DNA from: Sarocladium kiliense
Lineage: Eukaryota; Ascomycota; Sordariomycetes; Hypocreales; Sarocladiaceae
Direction of reading: 5' to 3'
NCBI GenBank assembly: GCA_030734395.1
Contig: JAUZTG010000024.1
Coordinates: forward strand, 124,001 to 188,000
Length of the DNA: 64,000 nucleotides
Position 1 is the first letter of the stretch, and each line of letters begins with the position of its first letter. A program made the position numbers and the translations under genes. The notes beneath the pieces were generated by a model that made no database searches, had not been told where the DNA came from, and saw only the letters and a list, made by a program, of their open reading frames with translations. Shown piece by piece: positions 10,995 through 23,037 of the stretch.

Positions 10995-13382
10995 TCAGAA
11001 AGCATCTTCATCCGTCCACTCGCTCCCCGACACAATCCGTTGACCGTCCTGGTCGACCATCACAACGCCACCGCCATAGCCTGGGGGCACTCCACGGGCA
11101 CGTTTCGCTTGACTGCTAGCCGGGCGATGTCCCTGCTCAGGCTCATAGCGCTTGCCCCGAGCCGCTCGCAATTTGGCGTAGTAGGCGTCGGAAGCATCAG
11201 GTTCAGGCTCGCTGTTGTCATCGTATGTCTCCCAGTTTTCGGATCCGGAGACCGCTGTTGACGCGTGTGAGGTGCTGGAGATCTGACGTGGTGGTGGTGC
11301 CTGAGGATAGGCTCGAATTGTAGCATAACGATCCTCCTCCTCGTAGTACTGGTTGGCGTAGTGGCCTGGCTGCCTTGCGTTTGACAAGGCCGAGTTCGAT
11401 CGTGTTGTACGAGTGGCTTGTGGGGGGTCTTCATAGACGTCCTCCGGCTCAACTGGGCGGACAATGACGCTGGGACCCATGCCCAAGCCCTTGTACGGGT
11501 TCTTAGGAGTCTCCAACTCAGGCACCGAAGTGAGGTCTCTCATCTTTGGTGGTGGTGCTCTCATTGGTGCTCCGTAACGAAGAGTGTCTCCCCGTGACTC
11601 TGGCCGTTGACGCTCCGGTGAGTTGTTCCCGTGCTTAAGATTCGACAGAGGAGCACGAGCGGGAATCCTCGTGGGGCTGCCCTTGTTCGTCTTTCCCGGT
11701 GATGTTTGGCCCTGACCAGGCGCTTTCCTCTTCACGGTGCTCGTTGCGGTTGGCGTCTTAGTCATAGACCGCGGCGGCACAGATCTGGGAGCAGCGTTGC
11801 CCTTGGGCGGAGCTGACTTTGGTGCTTTCGTCGCTGAAGGTGGCGGGCCGGCCGGTGTCTTCGACCTGGCCCCTACCGTTGTTTTCTTCGGCTCTTCATC
11901 CTCCATCTCGTCGAGATAGCGTTCGCCAAACACCAGGAATGGCCGCCCGTACTCGTCTTCCCATTTCTCGAGGATCTTGCGAACCTCTGCTGCAACCTTG
12001 GGAAGTTCCTTCGCGATGCGCTTGCGCATCTTCTCCTCTCGGAGGAGCTTTCCAGGGTCTCGCTTCTCTCCTTTCTGACCACGCATCATGAGGCGAGAGG
12101 CATCCTGACTAGACGCTTGCAAATCGTTCCTCTCCTTGATGAGGTTCTTGTGTTTGTCCACGAGTGCCAGGGTAGGTGCACGCTGCTCGCGAAGTGCTTC
12201 CAGCCGCGCAACCTCGCGCTCGTGGGCCTCCAAGAGCGCGTCACTGTAGACATCTGAAAACGCAGGCGTAAACTCAAGCATCTCATCTTCAGAGAAGTAC
12301 AAGGCATCCCAGAGTTCTTGTAGTTTGACTCTTGAATCCTCCACGAAAAGATGCAGATTCTGTCTCTTCAATTCGTTCAGACGCTCAAGCTCATCCTCAA
12401 ACTCATTGATCTGACGGACACCGCAGCCCCGGTTGGCGTTGAGGAATGGCTTCGTCTCTGCCTCATCCACACCAAGCTTCTCCCAAAGAGCCTCGACGGC
12501 AGCCTTGAGATCGCGTAACTTCTTCTCGCGGTTCTTCTTTTCATCTGAAAGGCGGTCGCGCTTTGAGCGAAGACGTGCAATATCCTCTTCGTGAAGACCA
12601 AGCTGCTCTGGAGCTTCGCGGTAATACTTGACGATGCTGCCATCCTGCTGGGCTTGTGGTGTACCAAGCTCCGCCCAGAGCTGAATGATGTGGTCTCCAA
12701 GAGCCTGAACGTTCGCTATCCGACGCGTGTATTCCTCATAGACCCGCGTGAATTCGGTGTCGAGCTTGTCGACATATGATGGGGAGAGGTCAAAGCTGGG
12801 AGGGATCGACTGGTTCGCGCCGGTAGGAGGAAGCGCAATCTGAACGAAAGTCGGTTCGAGATGTGATGAGTATGATTCTAACGCTTGCGCGAGTTCTGTA
12901 AAAGGTCAGCGGGCGTCGAAATCGAGGCTGTCGTTGGTCGACCTACTCTTTACTTGTTCGTAACGCTCCTTATGCAGTCGGCTGATCTGGATCTGCTTCT
13001 CGCGAAGTCCTTGCAAACATCGATTTAGAGGGTAAGTGATTTGGAGATCCTCATCCTCGAGGTTCCGGCTGCGGCGCGCAGAGTCGTCCAGCGATGCTTC
13101 CATCTGCCGAATGGTGGTGATGATCTTCTTGGCTTCATCGACCATGTCCTTCTTCTCGGCTGTTACAAGTCGGACTTGGTTACTCAGAGCTTCTGAGAGC
13201 GCTGTGAAGAGCTAGGAAGCGTGTCAGCCACCTATCACGATTTGCCGCGTGTGTGAACTAGTGGTCCTTACCTCTTCCTCACGAGCCTCGCGCTCATGGT
13301 TCGGAACGCCGATCTCATCGAAGAGACCGTGCAGCTGGCCAATACTAGAGTTGACCTGCTGTGCAAGGTAGCTAGTATCCAT
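10995..13382 (-). CDS. ASE1: Anaphase spindle midzone protein ASE1 (PRC1/MAP65 family)
   Basis: This microtubule-associated protein bundles antiparallel microtubules in the spindle midzone and is needed for spindle elongation and cytokinesis. There are three exons: 13382-13272, 13211-12947 and 12895-10995. The introns are 60 bp and 51 bp. The second donor is GTAGGT, chosen because the phase-1 join gives RYEQVKKLAQALESY. The product is 758 aa. It opens MDTSYLAQQVNSSIGQLHGL and continues with long coiled coils, including the family segment CLQGLREKQIQISRLHKERY. The microtubule-binding region follows at about 330-480, with LWDALYFSEDEMLEF and KWEDEYGRPFLVFGERYLD as the MAP65 signature. The remaining third is basic, Ser/Pro-rich and disordered, with probable Cdk sites, and ends GSEWTDEDAF. 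Confidence 0.93.
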
Positions 13383-14559
13383 TGCGAGATCTGACGTCGC
13401 CGAGGATCACGCCTCGAAAGACGGGTGGAGGAGTGTGTATGTTTCGTCTCAGGTTCAAGACTGGTGGGGTGGCAGCGCGGTCTGAACCGATATTTCGAAG
13501 GGCCCGCGACTGGAATGCTGTGTGCTATCTGGTGATAACACAACGTGGGAAAGACGGTGGGGGGTGGTGACAGGAAACGATGATGTCGGCGGTGGCGTAG
13601 AATGTGTTTACTCGTTGAGGATTCTCACCCGCAGGGTCATGGAATGGAACCACAGATCGTGACGAAGGGTTGCATGAGTGTCGTAGGATGCAGCGAAGGT
13701 GAAGCCATACAATGGCAAAAGTCGTTTGTTGGAAGAATCGAAGGCGGGTATAGAGAACGAGGAACTAAGACACCACGAACAGAGGTCTGCCAGTGTTGAT
13801 GTGGCACGGCGGTTCCACTGTTTGTCGGGAGGCTTACTTGCATGTGGCGTTGTCCGGGCAACCGTGTTTCCCGCGATCGCGCTTGTTTGAAGTTGAGGCC
13901 GCGCAACGTCATCTGAGCTACCCGGCATCCTGCGACGCGTTTTCGCGTGGGTTTCGGAGGGTAGAGGACTTCAGGGTGTTGCCCTGCGATTTGGAGTTGT
14001 AGAGACTAAATCACTGAACTTGTAAGTCAACGAGATCTTGAAGAGCGGGCTGGTTTGGCCAAGTGTTGGTGCAGACTACAACCACGGAGTCATAGGCGAC
14101 ATAATCACATCAACCAATGATAGAACGGTAAAATAAGAACGGTGACAGCCGAAGGGCTTAACATAGAACATTTGGAGTGTGCGGAACATTGGCAACTTTT
14201 CGAGCTCATGTGCATGATGAGTAAGTGACTCCGGTTTCTGGACGCGCTGAACCTGAACCTACGGTCGATATCTGATGCGTGCAAGTCACTCGGAGGAAGT
14301 AAGACAAATCTTTGCGCGAGCTCTAGCTGTATTTTATGTCTGTATAGTGCTTTTCAAAGAATGTGACAGGTGGCCAACCTGCGAACAAAGAGGCACCAAG
14401 GAAACTGAGAGGGACCGGCAAACATGAGACCCCAGAGGATCTTGAAGTATCCCTTCGTTGACAATGTTCGTTAAGACTACCTCATAATCAAGGTGTATCA
14501 TCTTTCTCCACCTCATATAACTCCCCAATTCAGAGTTTTAGGGGAGGGACAGGACCGGC
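13383..14559. other. ASE1 promoter region
   Basis: This 1.2 kb region upstream of ASE1 contains several short open frames on both strands that lack splice-supported or family features. No RNA gene or repeat was recognised. Confidence 0.5.
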
Positions 14560-14960
14560 TTACGCAACGCAGCAGTCGACGCCAGGGCATTGAGGGTTAC
14601 CAGGGAACCACCAGATGCACTTGCCGATGTCGCAGTGGTCCTCAGGGATATCGGTGGAGATTCCACCTTTATCGTCGACGCATGTGAAGAGCGTGGACTG
14701 AATATAGTCAATGCTGGGGTTAGCGGCGCCTCCAGCACGCGCGGCAGCCTGAAGCTCGGGGAAGGTGTACTCTGGGGCGTAGCGGTTAGATGACTGGGTG
14801 TCCAAAGACAACACTCAACATCGCTGGGGTGCTTACCGGTGGGTTGAGCGTTCAGGTGGAATCCGCAGTAGACCTCGCCCTTCACGCAGGCAACCTTAAA
14901 GGCCGAGACGCTGCTGGCGGTGGCCGCAAGGGCAATAGCGAGAGTGGTGAGTTGAACCAT
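14560..14960 (-). CDS. Small secreted cysteine-rich protein (candidate effector)
   Basis: Two exons, 14960-14837 and 14771-14560, are joined across a 65-bp intron (GTAAGC...CCCCAG, phase 1). They encode 111 aa. Residues 1-20 form a clear signal peptide ending SSVSA, so the mature protein begins FKVACVKGEVYCG. It has eight cysteines, ending in the pattern CPGVDCC, which suggests four disulfides. The splice junction joins NAQPT to EYTFPELQAAAR. Without splicing, the frame runs into a sequence lacking the cysteine pattern, so the intron is well supported. A TATA box lies 115 bp upstream. I do not recognise a named family. Small size, secretion and cysteine content fit an apoplastic effector or antimicrobial-type protein, but that role is inference. 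Confidence 0.82.
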
Positions 14961-15074
14961 GTTTGAAGTTGTCGTGAAGACAAAGAGGGTTGTTGATAAT
15001 AGTAGGACTTCAATGTGTATAAGGAGCTGGATGAAGATGCAAGCAAAACTTGAAGAGCTCGAGGCAAGAAGCCC

Positions 15075-15082
15075 CTTTTATA
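15075..15082 (-). promoter_or_regulatory. TATA box of the cysteine-rich secreted protein gene
   Basis: The minus strand reads TATAAAAG about 115 bp upstream of the ATG at 14960, a textbook TATA box at a normal fungal distance. Confidence 0.6.
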
Positions 15083-17502
15083 CACAATGTTCGCAACAGG
15101 TCTTTGGCAGAGCCAAGTCTTCTTATCCGTAAGGATCTGCCGACGACCCGTGAAGAGGCCATGAGGCTCGTTCGGACCCTTCTCCTTACGATAGACTCCT
15201 GGCTATGCGTCAGCGGTTTTGATGATCCCTGACGGAGTACCGGGAAAGTTGAATCGGTTTCTCACCCTCGTCGGGCGAGGTTTCTCCACCATCCATGAAG
15301 ATAGTGGTGTAGAAGTATTCAGGTTGTTGGGTTGGTATTCGTCGATGCTCCGCCAGCGTCGAAGGTCCGGCAACCATCGGCCTCATCTACTGAACAAGTC
15401 TCGCAGGCCATCTAAACCAGAGCGTTTGACTGTCTGGAGACCTACTGCGCCCCTCGTCTGAGGCGCCTGCATGTTCTTCACAAGGCGTTGAATTGGGTTC
15501 GGACATCTGACTGGTTGTTTGCCAGCATTTGCCAACTCCCGAGTACCAACTTTTCCTGCCGCAATCATTAGGACTGTCAAGGAAGTGCTAGTAAAATGTT
15601 CAGAACGTACTAATGAGTTATTGAATTAACTTCAGAGTCGAGGAGCTCACTATGGTCGTTCGCAGTTCCTAGTAGAGTACAGGGCACGAATCACAGTGTG
15701 ACCACAGGTTTACCTTGAGAGGACTCACGTCATAAAAAAAAAAAAAGAAAAAAGAATGGCTGGTCACGATGAAGCCTTCTGAAATCACCTAAGCTGACTT
15801 TAGGGAAGCCGAACAGTGTGTCGTCCAAGTTCCCGACAGCCCGCGAAACATGTGTATGCAACGAGCCTAATCGGTCTCGTCATCTGCCTGAAAAGTGGCG
15901 TGTGACAGACCCGAATGATGCAACAGGAAGAGCCTCATGCGCTTTCTCTTTTAGGTCAACCAATCTAAGCCGCAACCCGGTGAGAAGGGTGGCTAGAAAG
16001 GGACACCCGGATGACTCGGTCAGCTTCACCGGTCAGTTACCCTTGGCTTCTGATTCGTTCGCTGTCAACTTCCACCCTGTGAAGGTGGTAAAGGCAGGCT
16101 TAAGGTTTGCAGTCCTACATGCCGCCTGAAGGTTCCTAATTCTCCGAAGGTTGACGGAGTCTTGACACAATGCTTGCGTACTCGCTTACGACCTGGAGGT
16201 CACACGTCGCTGCTACGCCCCATACACGAAAGTGATTCGGCAACTGAAGCAAGGGGAGATAGCGATGGGATCATCAACGCAGACTCACCTTGAGATCTAT
16301 CAGCAATGAGATCACATCTTTGCCGGGGCTCAATGCCACCCAACCATCGTATTGTTGAGGCTAAACCACGTGGTCGAGATCGCGCCGCAGCGTAACATTG
16401 TCAATTGTTTCGTAGATTGAGTACAATGAATCACGGCTCATCCTTCCGACTACGACAAGTCGTGCAGCATGAGCATCTCGACTTGATGCGAACTTCAATG
16501 AGGAAGATGTGGTTTAGGAAGCTGCCAGGGAACATCCGGAACACGGAGCCTGCATAAGGCCCCCAAATGTCAGCCTGCAAGTCAGGACCTGGCGCTGGTA
16601 CTACCAATCGGTCATGCCAGGGCCATACAAGGCTGAGTAAGAGGCAGATGCAGATACGGAACAGGGAGAAGCCGTACTGAACACCGACTGTGGCCAATTG
16701 GTTTGTATAGCAGCGGACCTGCCAGAAGTCTGGGACTCGAGAGAACGCTTACAACGCAGGTGTGCGTCGGGCAAACTTGATGGCAACCGGATCCTACTTT
16801 GTCACAAGCGTCAAAGTAGTTCAAGTTAAAATGAAGGGGACTATTCGATTAGGGGTTGCTCGAGGCTGAGATGAGCCCAGGACCCGACATAACAAGCAAG
16901 GCTGGGCAAATGGTTGAGCATAATCTGCCTTGATCCCTATATTGTTTCACTAACCCTTTCGGCGACCAGGGAGATCGGCGACCTTGGATTCGCTGTTGCA
17001 TGCCAATTGTCCTGCACGGGCGTCATGCGGCTCGAGCGACCTAGTGCTTGGGCATGTTATGTTACATGTTCGGAGAGATAGTCCCGTGTGGAACTAGCCG
17101 ACTGTGCCGCGCAATCGGTAAGATAGCGCGGGCCCTGTGCATGGATCTCCGGAACAGAGGCAGCTTGCCTTGAGATGCTTCAATTAACTATGACTTCCGG
17201 GGCCGGCCATTGAACAAGGTTCCACCCGCTGAGAGGGCTAGAGTTTCCTCTTTGGCACAATACATGAGCCGCCAGAACTTGAGCCGACTTTTGAAGAATC
17301 TACGTCACTTGAGATGCTCGTAGGATTTACATGCATCTCAAAACGGCCCGTTTGCCACTTCACTAGTGCACGTTTGGGCCTCTAGTCGCACTGCGCCAAC
17401 CAGACGAAGGATCCATTGAAACATGCCAAGTTGGCGACTTGGGATGATGGTTAAAGGAAGGTGGCATCATGCTGTGAAGCTCGTTCCAGCGATGAATACT
17501 CC

Positions 17503-17510
17503 ATATAAGA
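17503..17510 (+). promoter_or_regulatory. TATA-like box of the GH71 gene
   Basis: ATATAAGA lies about 160 bp upstream of the GH71 ATG at 17667 and is followed by a pyrimidine-rich leader. Confidence 0.45.
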
Positions 17511-17666
17511 CAACGGAGGTTTGACGTGTTTGCAAGGATTATCTGCGATTATCGTGACCCTTCGTCAGTCTTGTTTCCTTCACTTCAATTCTTGTTACTC
17601 AATTTTGCATCGAAAACCCTTCTTTCTTTTCTCGTCCTTGATCTTACCACGTGAAATCTCTCTATC

Positions 17667-19115
17667 ATGAGGTCACAAGCTCTGATCGCCTTGATGGCGG
17701 CGCTGGTTCCGATGGCTGCTGCTCGTGAGGTCTTCGCTCACTACATGGTAAGACCCATCAAGATACCTCCAGAGGACCGTTTTACTGACTGAAAATAGGC
17801 CGGCGATATCTTGGCCACAAGCGCAGAAGCTGACGTTAAGGCTGCAGCTCGCCTGGGCTTTGCGGCCTTCGCCATCAACCTCAACGCGGACGCCCTGAAC
17901 TCGAACTGGGCCGAGCGATGCACCGATCGCCTCTTCAACGCTGCTGCAGACGCTGGATTCAAGTGCTTCATTAGCATGGATCTTGACAATGCGAATGACG
18001 CAACACGGGACCAGTTCACAAACTACGTCAATAAGTACATGGGCCACTCAGCCTACTATCAGCAAGACGGACGACCATTGTTGAGCACCTTCAGTGTTGG
18101 CCGTACCTCGCCGGAGAACTGGCCCGAGTTCTTGGGGAAACTCAACGATGGCAATGGCGTGTACTTCATACCCGAGCCAGACAATGTCGAGGGCTACTAT
18201 GCTTACGGGCAGCCTGCTGGTGCCCCTGCTTTCTGGAACGCATGGGCCCCGGTTGTGGATGGAGTCTTCAGCTGGGAGACAGCTTGGACCAAGGACGGCA
18301 AGAACAACGTGAGCACCTCGGACTGGGATGAGCCTCATGCTGCTGAGGCACACAGACGGAACAAGAGCTACATGGTGCCAATGTCTAGCCTGCAGTACAA
18401 GCACTGGGTTGAGGGCAGCCGCAATGACAACTGGTATCGCGTCGGTGAGGTGAATCTGCCGGAGCGAATGACCCAGGTGCTCTCCATGGAGCCGAAAGCC
18501 GACCTTGCAGAAGTCATCACCTGGAACGACAGTGGTGAGAGCCATTACATCGGCACTGTTCACACGGATGGTCAAATCCCCGCCTTCAGGGAGTACGCCA
18601 ATGAAGAGACTTACAGTCACGTCGCCTGGCAGCCGCTGTTCCACTCCTTCATCGATGCCTTCAAGCGCGGAGTTGATGCCAGAGGGATGAAGCCGATGGA
18701 GCAGGGCAAGGACTATGTTGGCGCTATGTGGTATCGGTCTGTGACTACGAATGCCAACTGCCGCGACAAGCCTTCTGGTGCCGCTGATGCAAAGGACGCG
18801 CTCAACTGGGCTGTCATCGTCGCCGAGGGAGTGGACAATGCGTACATCCAAGCCTACAGCAACGGTGTCAAGATCCTTCCTACTGGAGACAGACCACCTG
18901 TCAAGCTTCACGCTGGTCTCAACTACGGCAGCATTCCTGGTGTCAGGCCTGGCAACCAGTACATTGAGGTTGTGGAGATTGATGACCTCGAGAACGGCGA
19001 GTGGAAGTACGCTTACACCAAGACCGGAGATGTTGCAGTGACGGACAACGCGAATGGTGGGCTTTGCAACTACAACTATCTCGTATATGGGCTTCAGGAG
19101 GGTCGTTACAACTAG
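17667..19115 (+). CDS. GH71 alpha-1,3-glucanase (mutanase), secreted
   Basis: This glycoside hydrolase family 71 enzyme hydrolyses alpha-1,3-glucan, a polymer of fungal cell walls and dextran-like mutan. There are two exons, 17667-17747 and 17799-19115, with a 51-bp intron (GTAAGA...AATAG) in phase 0. The product is 465 aa. A signal peptide (residues 1-19, ending PMAAA) precedes the family start REVFAHYM. Conserved blocks follow in order: GFAAFAINLNAD, FKCFISMDLDNA, GRPLLSTFSVG, VDGVFSWETAW, SSLQYKHWVEGS and ITWNDSGESHYIG, the last carrying the conserved acidic residues of the family. The C-terminal 140 residues are a beta-type accessory region. There is no separate carbohydrate-binding module. 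The role could be remodelling of its own wall, mycoparasitism or wall turnover, which sequence alone cannot separate. Confidence 0.92.
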
Positions 19116-20657
19116 AATCTACTGCAGGACCCCCTTTCATATTTTCTCTTCTACATATGTATGTTTAGTGGCTCATAGTCTTGAGACTAGCCACAGAGTT
19201 TGGCAATATAGAACATGCCGCGACAAATGTCAAATCGTGCCGAAGTGGCAATGAAGTCTGCCCACAATGAAGTATCTCACTAGTTTTGAGAAGAGAATGT
19301 ATGGGTAATTTGATGTAATTACCAGCTGACACGCAAGTTACTTCGTAATTTTGGGGTTTAGCCTGGGCGTTGCGATCGCTCGGGTGAGGACGGTCATTCT
19401 GAGATATGACCACTCGCCTCCAATGGATCATGAACTAAAGGTTTGATCCTGAGACGTGAATCCTAGGTAATTTTCAAGCGTTATTCGCATAAGCCAGGCT
19501 GGCGTGGTGATCTTTACCTGACATGACCCATGTTCCCGGTATTTGGGATCACGATATTGACAACTGCCACGATGTCGCGGCTTCATTCTCGATGCCGAAT
19601 CAAAACGCAATGAAAGCCCCGTCAATCCTCATCCCCGCACCCTGGCAATGACTGCCGGTCTCTCTGACTTCATCCATTATTGTCTCAAGGCCTTCACGAG
19701 GGGACTTTGGCCTCTGGGCATATGGGATCGGCGGGGTTGCTAAATAGTGATCGGCATTTCTGACAAGCGATTCTGGTCGGACCGTCGCTGTTTTGCCTAT
19801 CCTGTCTCTGAACCCCGCGCCTTATTCCCCACTTGTCCGAGGAATTTGCAGATTTGGGCTCCTGGACCGTTGTTTTCACGCTCCTTTGTATGCCCTGAAA
19901 CGCGTCCAAGGTTGTCGATGCTCACGTGGCAGTGCGGTCGACTCGTGCGTGGAGAGGGACACTAGCAGAGTGTCTGGGAGGACGTCGCGAGACTCAAGAG
20001 TCAATTCTGAGATCACCTGTAATCTCCTGAAGATCCCATCCGGGGCCTTGCACTGTGCCAGGTCAAGAAGTAAGATCATCGCGACCGAATCCTCTCGGAG
20101 TTGTGATGATCGTGTTGCTTCCCTTGGGTTCCCAACGGATCAACAGGGGCAGATTCCGAAGGGAGGGCGCTGTGTCGTCATTGCACAGGGTTACCGATGG
20201 TCCCAAACAGTTGGAACCGGGGTCTTTACTCTGCTAGAGCTGTCAAGCCAAGACACCCCCAGGCCGTTAGGGTCATTGGGGAAACGTCGAACGGACATAT
20301 TGTAGCCGTGTTGGTTTTTTGTGTGGAACTCACTTGTCTTCAATAGGTGCTTTGACCAGACGATCTCTGGCCCCTCATGGCAATGTAAGCTGCGGCTTCT
20401 GATGCTGGGTCTGGACGCGACTCATGGCCCTAAGGGGGATCGTCACGCTGTCGAAGATACAAATATCGAGCTGTCCACCCTCACCATCCGTCCGAGTTCT
20501 CCAAGCTCATCAGCCCAGTCATTCATTCTTTCATTACTGCCTCCAGTCATTCCCTGACCAAATACATTCCTTACACCACAATTACAAGCTCCTCGCCCTC
20601 GATCAACCTCTAATACCCAATTAACTGCACCACTTATACCCGACAAATACCGTCAAC
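19116..20657. other. Intergenic region GH71 / secreted protein
   Basis: This is 1.5 kb without a supported gene. The last 150 bases are C/T-rich, like a fungal leader, directly before the ATG at 20658. Confidence 0.5.
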
Positions 20658-21182
20658 ATGCGTTTCTCTCTTGCTCTCGTCGCTGCCGCCGCCTCTACGG
20701 CTTCCGCTCTCCCCATCCTGGACACCATCAACGGTCTCCTCGGTGGCAATGATGTCGTCGACACGGCCAGCGGCGTTGTCCACGTCGTCTGGACCAACAT
20801 CAAGGCCGACAACATCGTCTCCCTTTCCGTCCTCGATTCCGCCGCCGAGAACGTTCTCGCCCACACCTGCGGTGACAAGATCGTTGAAGGTGCCTTCGAA
20901 GCCATGCCTATCAACTTCTCTCAAGTCACCCCTGAGGGCCTGGGCAACTTCGTCATCAACGATGCCAAATACGTCGTCGAAGACGTCCTGAAGGGCGGTG
21001 TCGCTACCGTTCAGTGCGTCCAGAAGAACCTCGCTGATGCCGCTGTGCTCGACTGCGTTGTTCCGCTTGTTGCCGGCCTTACCCTCCCCATCGTTTCTGA
21101 GGTCAGCGAGATCGTCACCTGCCTCACCTCTGGTCTGCCTCTGATTGGCAACCTTCCGGTCCTTGCCTCCCTGCCTCTGTAA
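20658..21182 (+). CDS. Secreted protein of unknown function, 174 aa
   Basis: This single-exon gene has no intron. Residues 1-18 are a typical signal peptide (MRFSLALVAAAASTASA). The mature protein begins LPILDTINGLLGG and is hydrophobic and valine-rich, with no transmembrane-length charged boundary. It has four cysteines (in HTCGD, VQCVQ, LDCVV, VTCLT), enough for two disulfides. The codons are strongly biased to C in third position (many GTC, ATC, AAC and CTC), which in fungi usually marks high expression. The leader is pyrimidine-rich. I do not recognise the family. It is larger and less cysteine-dense than classic effectors. A cell-surface or hydrophobin-like role cannot be shown, because the hydrophobin cysteine pattern is absent. 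Confidence 0.8.
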   Translation: MRFSLALVAAAASTASALPILDTINGLLGGNDVVDTASGVVHVVWTNIKADNIVSLSVLDSAAENVLAHTCGDKIVEGAFEAMPINFSQVTPEGLGNFVINDAKYVVEDVLKGGVATVQCVQKNLADAAVLDCVVPLVAGLTLPIVSEVSEIVTCLTSGLPLIGNLPVLASLPL

Positions 21183-21883
21183 AGCGAGACATGATACAGG
21201 CAATAGAGGGATTCGACATCCGCTACGGGGTTGAGACAACGGGAAAGACAGAAATATTGATCACCTCCCGGATTACATAGCATATCGAATATATCTCGCG
21301 AGAGAACTTCTTGAGTCATTTTAGTGGTATCCAGTGAAGTCCATAATGATAGCAGTTGCCAGGATCAGGACTGCTGGATGCCTTTCGCCCTCTGTTCAGG
21401 CCAGTCGCAGCAAAAGTTCAAACGAAGGTGAAAGATCTGCAAAAGTGAGTTGCCTCCCGAAAGGAAAGTCATGTACCCCGGTTTGCACATCTCTTTGACG
21501 AGGAATAATTACAAGAACAGTCTGAAGAGTAGGCTATAGGGACTGAGACCTGAGCAGATGCACTACGTTTGGGATAGATGAAGTTGAAAACCACAAATTG
21601 TTCGTCATTCCGTCGGACTTGGCTATGCTATCCATGGTTGCAGAAAATACTAAAACAAATGACTTAGCGAACCCACCGAAAGCATGCGAATATACACATG
21701 AGACAGTCATCACGATGAGCGAACACAAAAATATGTAATAGCGCTTAAGGCTATAGTCGATTATCGACGGAGTCCCAGACTCATGGGGCACTACCAATTG
21801 TACCAATATGTACTAATGAAGAAAGTTGTTACCGCGTTGACTCAGGGTCAGTTTGACCACATCCCGTTTTGTCCCACCTGGGC
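21183..21883. other. Convergent intergenic region
   Basis: This 700-bp region lies between two stop codons and should hold both 3' UTRs. No other feature was seen. Confidence 0.5.
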
Positions 21884-23037
21884 TTAAATGCACTGAGAGT
21901 ACCACTCGTTGGCCTGGGTGCAGGTTCCAGAAGAGCAGCAAGTCGGGCCAGTGAAGCCAGAGCCACCGCACTGCTCCCACTGTGCGGCGCAGTTACCAGA
22001 CGGAGGAGCCGTGGGAGGAGTAGCTGAACCACCCTCCTCATCATCACCTCCAGCGGGAGGAGCAGGAGAGGGAGTAGTCGCACCGTCATCCTCACCATCA
22101 TCGCTGCCGCCAGCCGGAGGAGCAGGGGAAGGGGTAGTCGAGCCGCCATCGTTGCCACCGCTGCTGCCACCACCGTTGCCGCTAGACCAGACAGCAGGGC
22201 CGGGCATGGGGAAAGGAATGTGACCGCCGTAGATGCTGAAGGTAGCGTACGGGTCGGTATCGGTGTAGCCACCGGGGAGGGTGAAGGTAGGACCAGGAGA
22301 GCCGCTACCACCACCAGTGACACGGACCTGGACACAAGAGACGTAGTGCTCGGGCTGGTTGACGTGAGAGCGGTGGATACCTATGGACTTGGGTCAGTGG
22401 TGCTCTTCTTGAGATAGTCTCATATGAGAGATTACTCACCGATGTGCTCGAAGCGCATGAGGTACTCTCCGTCAGGGGTATCGGTGGGGATCGTGGCGGC
22501 CATCTCGTCACGGCCCCAGGTGCACCAGGCGTCAGTGGTGAAGTCACCTCCATCGTTGCAGACGCCCTCCTCGAAGATCTTGAACCAGTCTCCGCCAATG
22601 CCACTGTAAGCCTTGACATCATCACCAGTTGCGCGAGACATGTACACGAGACCAGGGCCTAAGACTTGTTAGTGAATGCTCTCGAGACAGATCCAGCCCT
22701 ATAGTATGGACTTACCAGGGTGCTCCATCCTAGCGCCGACACCGAGCTTCACGCGGACCTCGGAGCCAGCAGCAACCTCCAGAACATCGGTGTTACCGGC
22801 GTTGGTGAAGGCGCCCTGGTTGCAGACAATGTCGTCGCCATCGGCAAGGGAGTTGTCGCGAATGTCCTCAGCAGGGTTGGAGGAGAACTTGATAGGGTTG
22901 AAAGCGGTGGCACGGGTGAACTCGCGAATGAACTGCCACTGCTGGCTAGGAGCACCGTTGGCGATGCTGACATCGAAGAAGTAGTGGGCACTGCCCAGTT
23001 GAGCCAGAGCGGCGAAAGCGAAAGTAGTGGACTTCAT
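21884..23037 (-). CDS. AA9 lytic polysaccharide monooxygenase with C-terminal CBM1
   Basis: This secreted copper enzyme cleaves cellulose or related glucans oxidatively. There are three exons: 23037-22716, 22658-22440 and 22380-21884. The introns (57 and 59 bp) are phase 1. The product is 345 aa. The signal peptide ends at residue 17 (LGSA), leaving H18 as the N-terminal copper-binding histidine. The second brace histidine is in MEHPGPGLVYMS, and the conserved outer histidine is in EHIGIHRSH. The axial tyrosine lies in EHYVSCVQV, where the usual Gln two residues before it is Glu. A Gly/Pro/acidic linker with three imperfect repeats joins a CBM1. CBM1 features are WEQCGGSGFTG, paired cysteines and the terminal EWYSQCI. 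The gene is divergent from the tyrosinase-like gene, 1.4 kb apart. Confidence 0.95.
21997..22140 (-). repeat. Imperfect tandem repeat encoding the AA9 linker
   Basis: Three related units of about 30 bases start at 21997, 22051 and 22111, spaced 54 and 60 bases apart. They encode the repeated linker motif TPSPAPPAGG and its variant TPPTAPPSG, separated by Asp/Glu/Gly-rich stretches. Units two and three are about 26/30 identical by eye. Confidence 0.7.

Larger units (their letters stand above)
14961..17666. other. 2.7 kb gene-free region
   Basis: Apart from TATA boxes near each end and an A-rich tract at about 15734-15753, I see no supported gene, tRNA or recognisable transposon here. Short open frames at 15818-16129 and 16431-16824 have no family features. 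The sequence is not strikingly AT-rich, so there is no visible sign of heavy RIP. Confidence 0.5.

Noticed and set aside
18048..18911. 287-codon minus-strand open frame opposite GH71
   Set aside because: Antisense shadow of the GH71 coding region, with no family features of its own.
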